From contig DAOWCR010000011.1 in the NCBI GenBank assembly GCA_030639445.1, positions 1-14,706 of the forward strand: 14,706 nt of DNA, in the 5' to 3' direction. The position numbers and the translations under genes are program-made. Below are positions 13,028 to 14,706 of the stretch, one piece after another. Below the pieces are notes generated by a model. That model did no database searches, was not told the DNA's origin, and saw only the letters and a program-made list of their open reading frames with translations. How positions within the stretch are numbered: the first letter of the stretch is position 1; each line of letters begins with the position of its first letter. This stretch comes from Dehalococcoidales bacterium. GTDB lineage: Bacteria; Chloroflexota; Dehalococcoidia; Dehalococcoidales; RBG-16-60-22.

Positions 13028-14706
13028 GTGCCGCTTATTTTACTTAGTTGCGCCTGGGTGGCGGGTATCTTCCTGGGAACGGAATTTAACCTGCCGCCAG
13101 TCCTCGCCCTCACCGGACTTGCCCCCATCCTCCTGCTGGCCTTCACCCGCCGGCACCGCCGGACCGTAATCCTGACCGGCTTAAGCCTGATTAGCCTTTT
13201 CGCCGCGGCCGCTTACGCCCACTCAAGTCTGCACACAGTCAGCGAAAATAGCCTCCGCAGCTACAATGACCGCGGGGTTGCTGAAATCAGGGGAATGGTG
13301 GCCAGAGACCCCGATGTCAGAGATAAAAGCACCCATCTCCACCTGCAGGCCAGCGCCATAAAACTGGATGGAGAATGGCAAAAAGCCGAAGGCACCGCCC
13401 TGCTCTTTGTACCCCGATACCCCGCTTACCGCTACGGCGACGTGCTCCGGGTAACCGGGGAACCGGAGACACCGTCCTCTTTTGATGACTTCGACTATCA
13501 AGGCTACCTGGCCCACCAGGGAATTTATACCGTCATGCCCTACCCGGAAATAGCCATAGAGGCGACGGGTAAAGGCTTTAAGCCGCTGGCCTGGGTCTAC
13601 GCGCTAAGAAAAGATGTCGCTCGGACCCTGTCCACGGTGCTGCCCGAGCCGCAGGCATCACTCGCCCAGGGCATCATTCTGGGCATGCGGGGCAACATTC
13701 CCCCATCAATCAAAGCCGACTTTACCCGCACCGGCACCGCCCACCTCCTGGCGATATCCGGCCTCCACCTCGGTATTATCGCCGGCATCCTGCTCAGCGC
13801 CGGGGTATGGCTTTTCGGCCGGAGGCATTACCTCTACATCTGGCTGGCGCTGGGCATCATCTGGCTCTACGCCATACTCACCGGCCTGCACCCGCCGGTG
13901 GTCCGGGGCGCCATTATGGCCAGCCTGTTCCTCACTGCCGAGCTCCTGGGCCGGCAGCGCAGCGCCATCACGGCACTGACCTTCGCCGCGGCCATAATGG
14001 TCGGTATCAGCCCCTACATCCTGGGGGACGCCGCCTTCCAGATGAGCTTTCTGGCCATGGCCGGCCTTGTTTTCCTTTTTCCCCCTTTCCGGACGCTGGG
14101 CCGAAAAGCGGTCCGGGCCGTCCTGGGCGAAGACGGGGTATTGGTCACCGCCGCCGGCATTGCCAGCGATAGCCTCGGCGCCACCCTGGCGGCGGTCATC
14201 GCTATCTGGCCGGTGGTCGCCTATTATTTCGGTATCATTTCCTTTGTCGGCCCGCTGGCCACCTTTCTGGCCCTGCCCGCGCTGCCGGGCATTATCATCG
14301 GCGGGGCTTTGACCGGGGGACTGGGGTTTATCGCCCTGCCCGCCGCCCAGGCGGCCGGCTGGCTGGCCTGGCTCTTCCTATCTTATATGCTGCTGGTCGT
14401 CAGCGGCCTCGGCGCAACTTCTCTATCATTTATTGAGGTCGGCCCGGTCAACGCGGCCCTGATATGGGCTTACTATCTGGTCCTGGCCGCCGCTATCTTC
14501 CTCGGCCGGAAGAAGCCGGCCAACCCGATGCCCGGAGTCACCGCCCGGCTGAAGTCCGGGATAAGCAAGTCCGGCGACTTTGCTGCCAGAGTGCCGAAAA
14601 AGTGGGCTATCCCGCCGCTGCTGGCCGCGGCGCTACTGGTATCAATTACCGCCGCCACCCTGCCCGACGATAACCTTCACGTCAGCTTCCTGGACGTCGG
14701 CCAGGG
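13028..14706 (+). CDS. comEC: ComEC DNA-uptake channel, N-terminal part, truncated by the window end
   Basis: An open frame from GTG 13028 has no stop and reaches the window end after 559 complete codons. It holds the N-terminal TM segments (about residues 2-65), the extracytoplasmic DUF4131/OB-like region (about 80-200), and the ComEC/Rec2 competence core with the signature LLAISGLHLGII (240-251) and PPVVRGAIMASL (289-300), then many TM helices to about 540. It ends at HVSFLDVGQ, the opening of the metallo-beta-lactamase-like nuclease domain (DVGQGD). ComEC forms the inner-membrane channel that passes single-stranded DNA into the cytoplasm. The GTG lies 18 bases after comEA with AGGA before it; an ATG at 13018 is out of frame. 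The remainder of the nuclease domain is outside the window. Confidence 0.96.
   Translation, partial: MPLILLSCAWVAGIFLGTEFNLPPVLALTGLAPILLLAFTRRHRRTVILTGLSLISLFAAAAYAHSSLHTVSENSLRSYNDRGVAEIRGMVARDPDVRDKSTHLHLQASAIKLDGEWQKAEGTALLFVPRYPAYRYGDVLRVTGEPETPSSFDDFDYQGYLAHQGIYTVMPYPEIAIEATGKGFKPLAWVYALRKDVARTLSTVLPEPQASLAQGIILGMRGNIPPSIKADFTRTGTAHLLAISGLHLGIIAGILLSAGVWLFGRRHYLYIWLALGIIWLYAILTGLHPPVVRGAIMASLFLTAELLGRQRSAITALTFAAAIMVGISPYILGDAAFQMSFLAMAGLVFLFPPFRTLGRKAVRAVLGEDGVLVTAAGIASDSLGATLAAVIAIWPVVAYYFGIISFVGPLATFLALPALPGIIIGGALTGGLGFIALPAAQAAGWLAWLFLSYMLLVVSGLGATSLSFIEVGPVNAALIWAYYLVLAAAIFLGRKKPANPMPGVTARLKSGISKSGDFAARVPKKWAIPPLLAAALLVSITAATLPDDNLHVSFLDVGQ

Noticed and set aside
13614..14312. Overlapping plus-strand frames within the comEC region
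   Set aside because: They are out of frame with the continuous ComEC reading frame, which carries the family signatures.

Overview
The window looks like chromosomal DNA from a Dehalococcoidia-type member of the Chloroflexota. This is inferred from gene content and order, not from any database search. The division cluster runs mraZ-rsmH-[small gene]-ftsA-ftsZ with no mur, ftsI, ftsW or ftsL genes, which fits lineages without a peptidoglycan wall. The other strand carries a moaB/mogA-trmD-rplS-priA-def block. Most genes are GC-rich, while promoter regions are sharply AT-rich.

Left part, minus strand (about 1-4900). A strong promoter (TTGACA-17-TATAAA) and three 10-bp-spaced MraZ boxes precede mraZ. 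Then follow rsmH (stop and start overlap), a 71-residue protein that is a diverged duplicate of the RsmH C-terminal tail, ftsA, ftsZ, a 59-residue cysteine-rich zinc-ribbon protein not previously obvious as a gene, and the start of rsmD, which has its own promoter and leaves the window at base 1.

Middle part, plus strand (about 4941-9784). A promoter divergent from that of mraZ drives a molybdopterin adenylyltransferase-like gene, trmD and rplS (overlapping ATGA), priA, and def after an AT-rich palindromic spacer. Together these link cofactor synthesis, tRNA/ribosome maturation, replication restart and N-terminal protein processing.

Right part (about 9862-14706). A small helix-turn-helix regulator on the minus strand has an inverted repeat over its own promoter. 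It is divergent from a plus-strand run: a two-TM pore protein whose selectivity filter is not TVGYG, a universal-stress-protein domain, an RCK-N-only TrkA protein, a full RCK-N/RCK-C TrkA protein, comEA, and a comEC cut by the window end at the start of its metallo-beta-lactamase domain. The first four look like an unusual ligand-gated channel module; the last two belong to the DNA-uptake machinery.

The best candidates for something undescribed are the RsmH-tail paralogue in the ftsL position, the four-gene channel/USP/RCK module with its altered filter, and the small CPCC/CRCC zinc-ribbon gene between ftsZ and rsmD.
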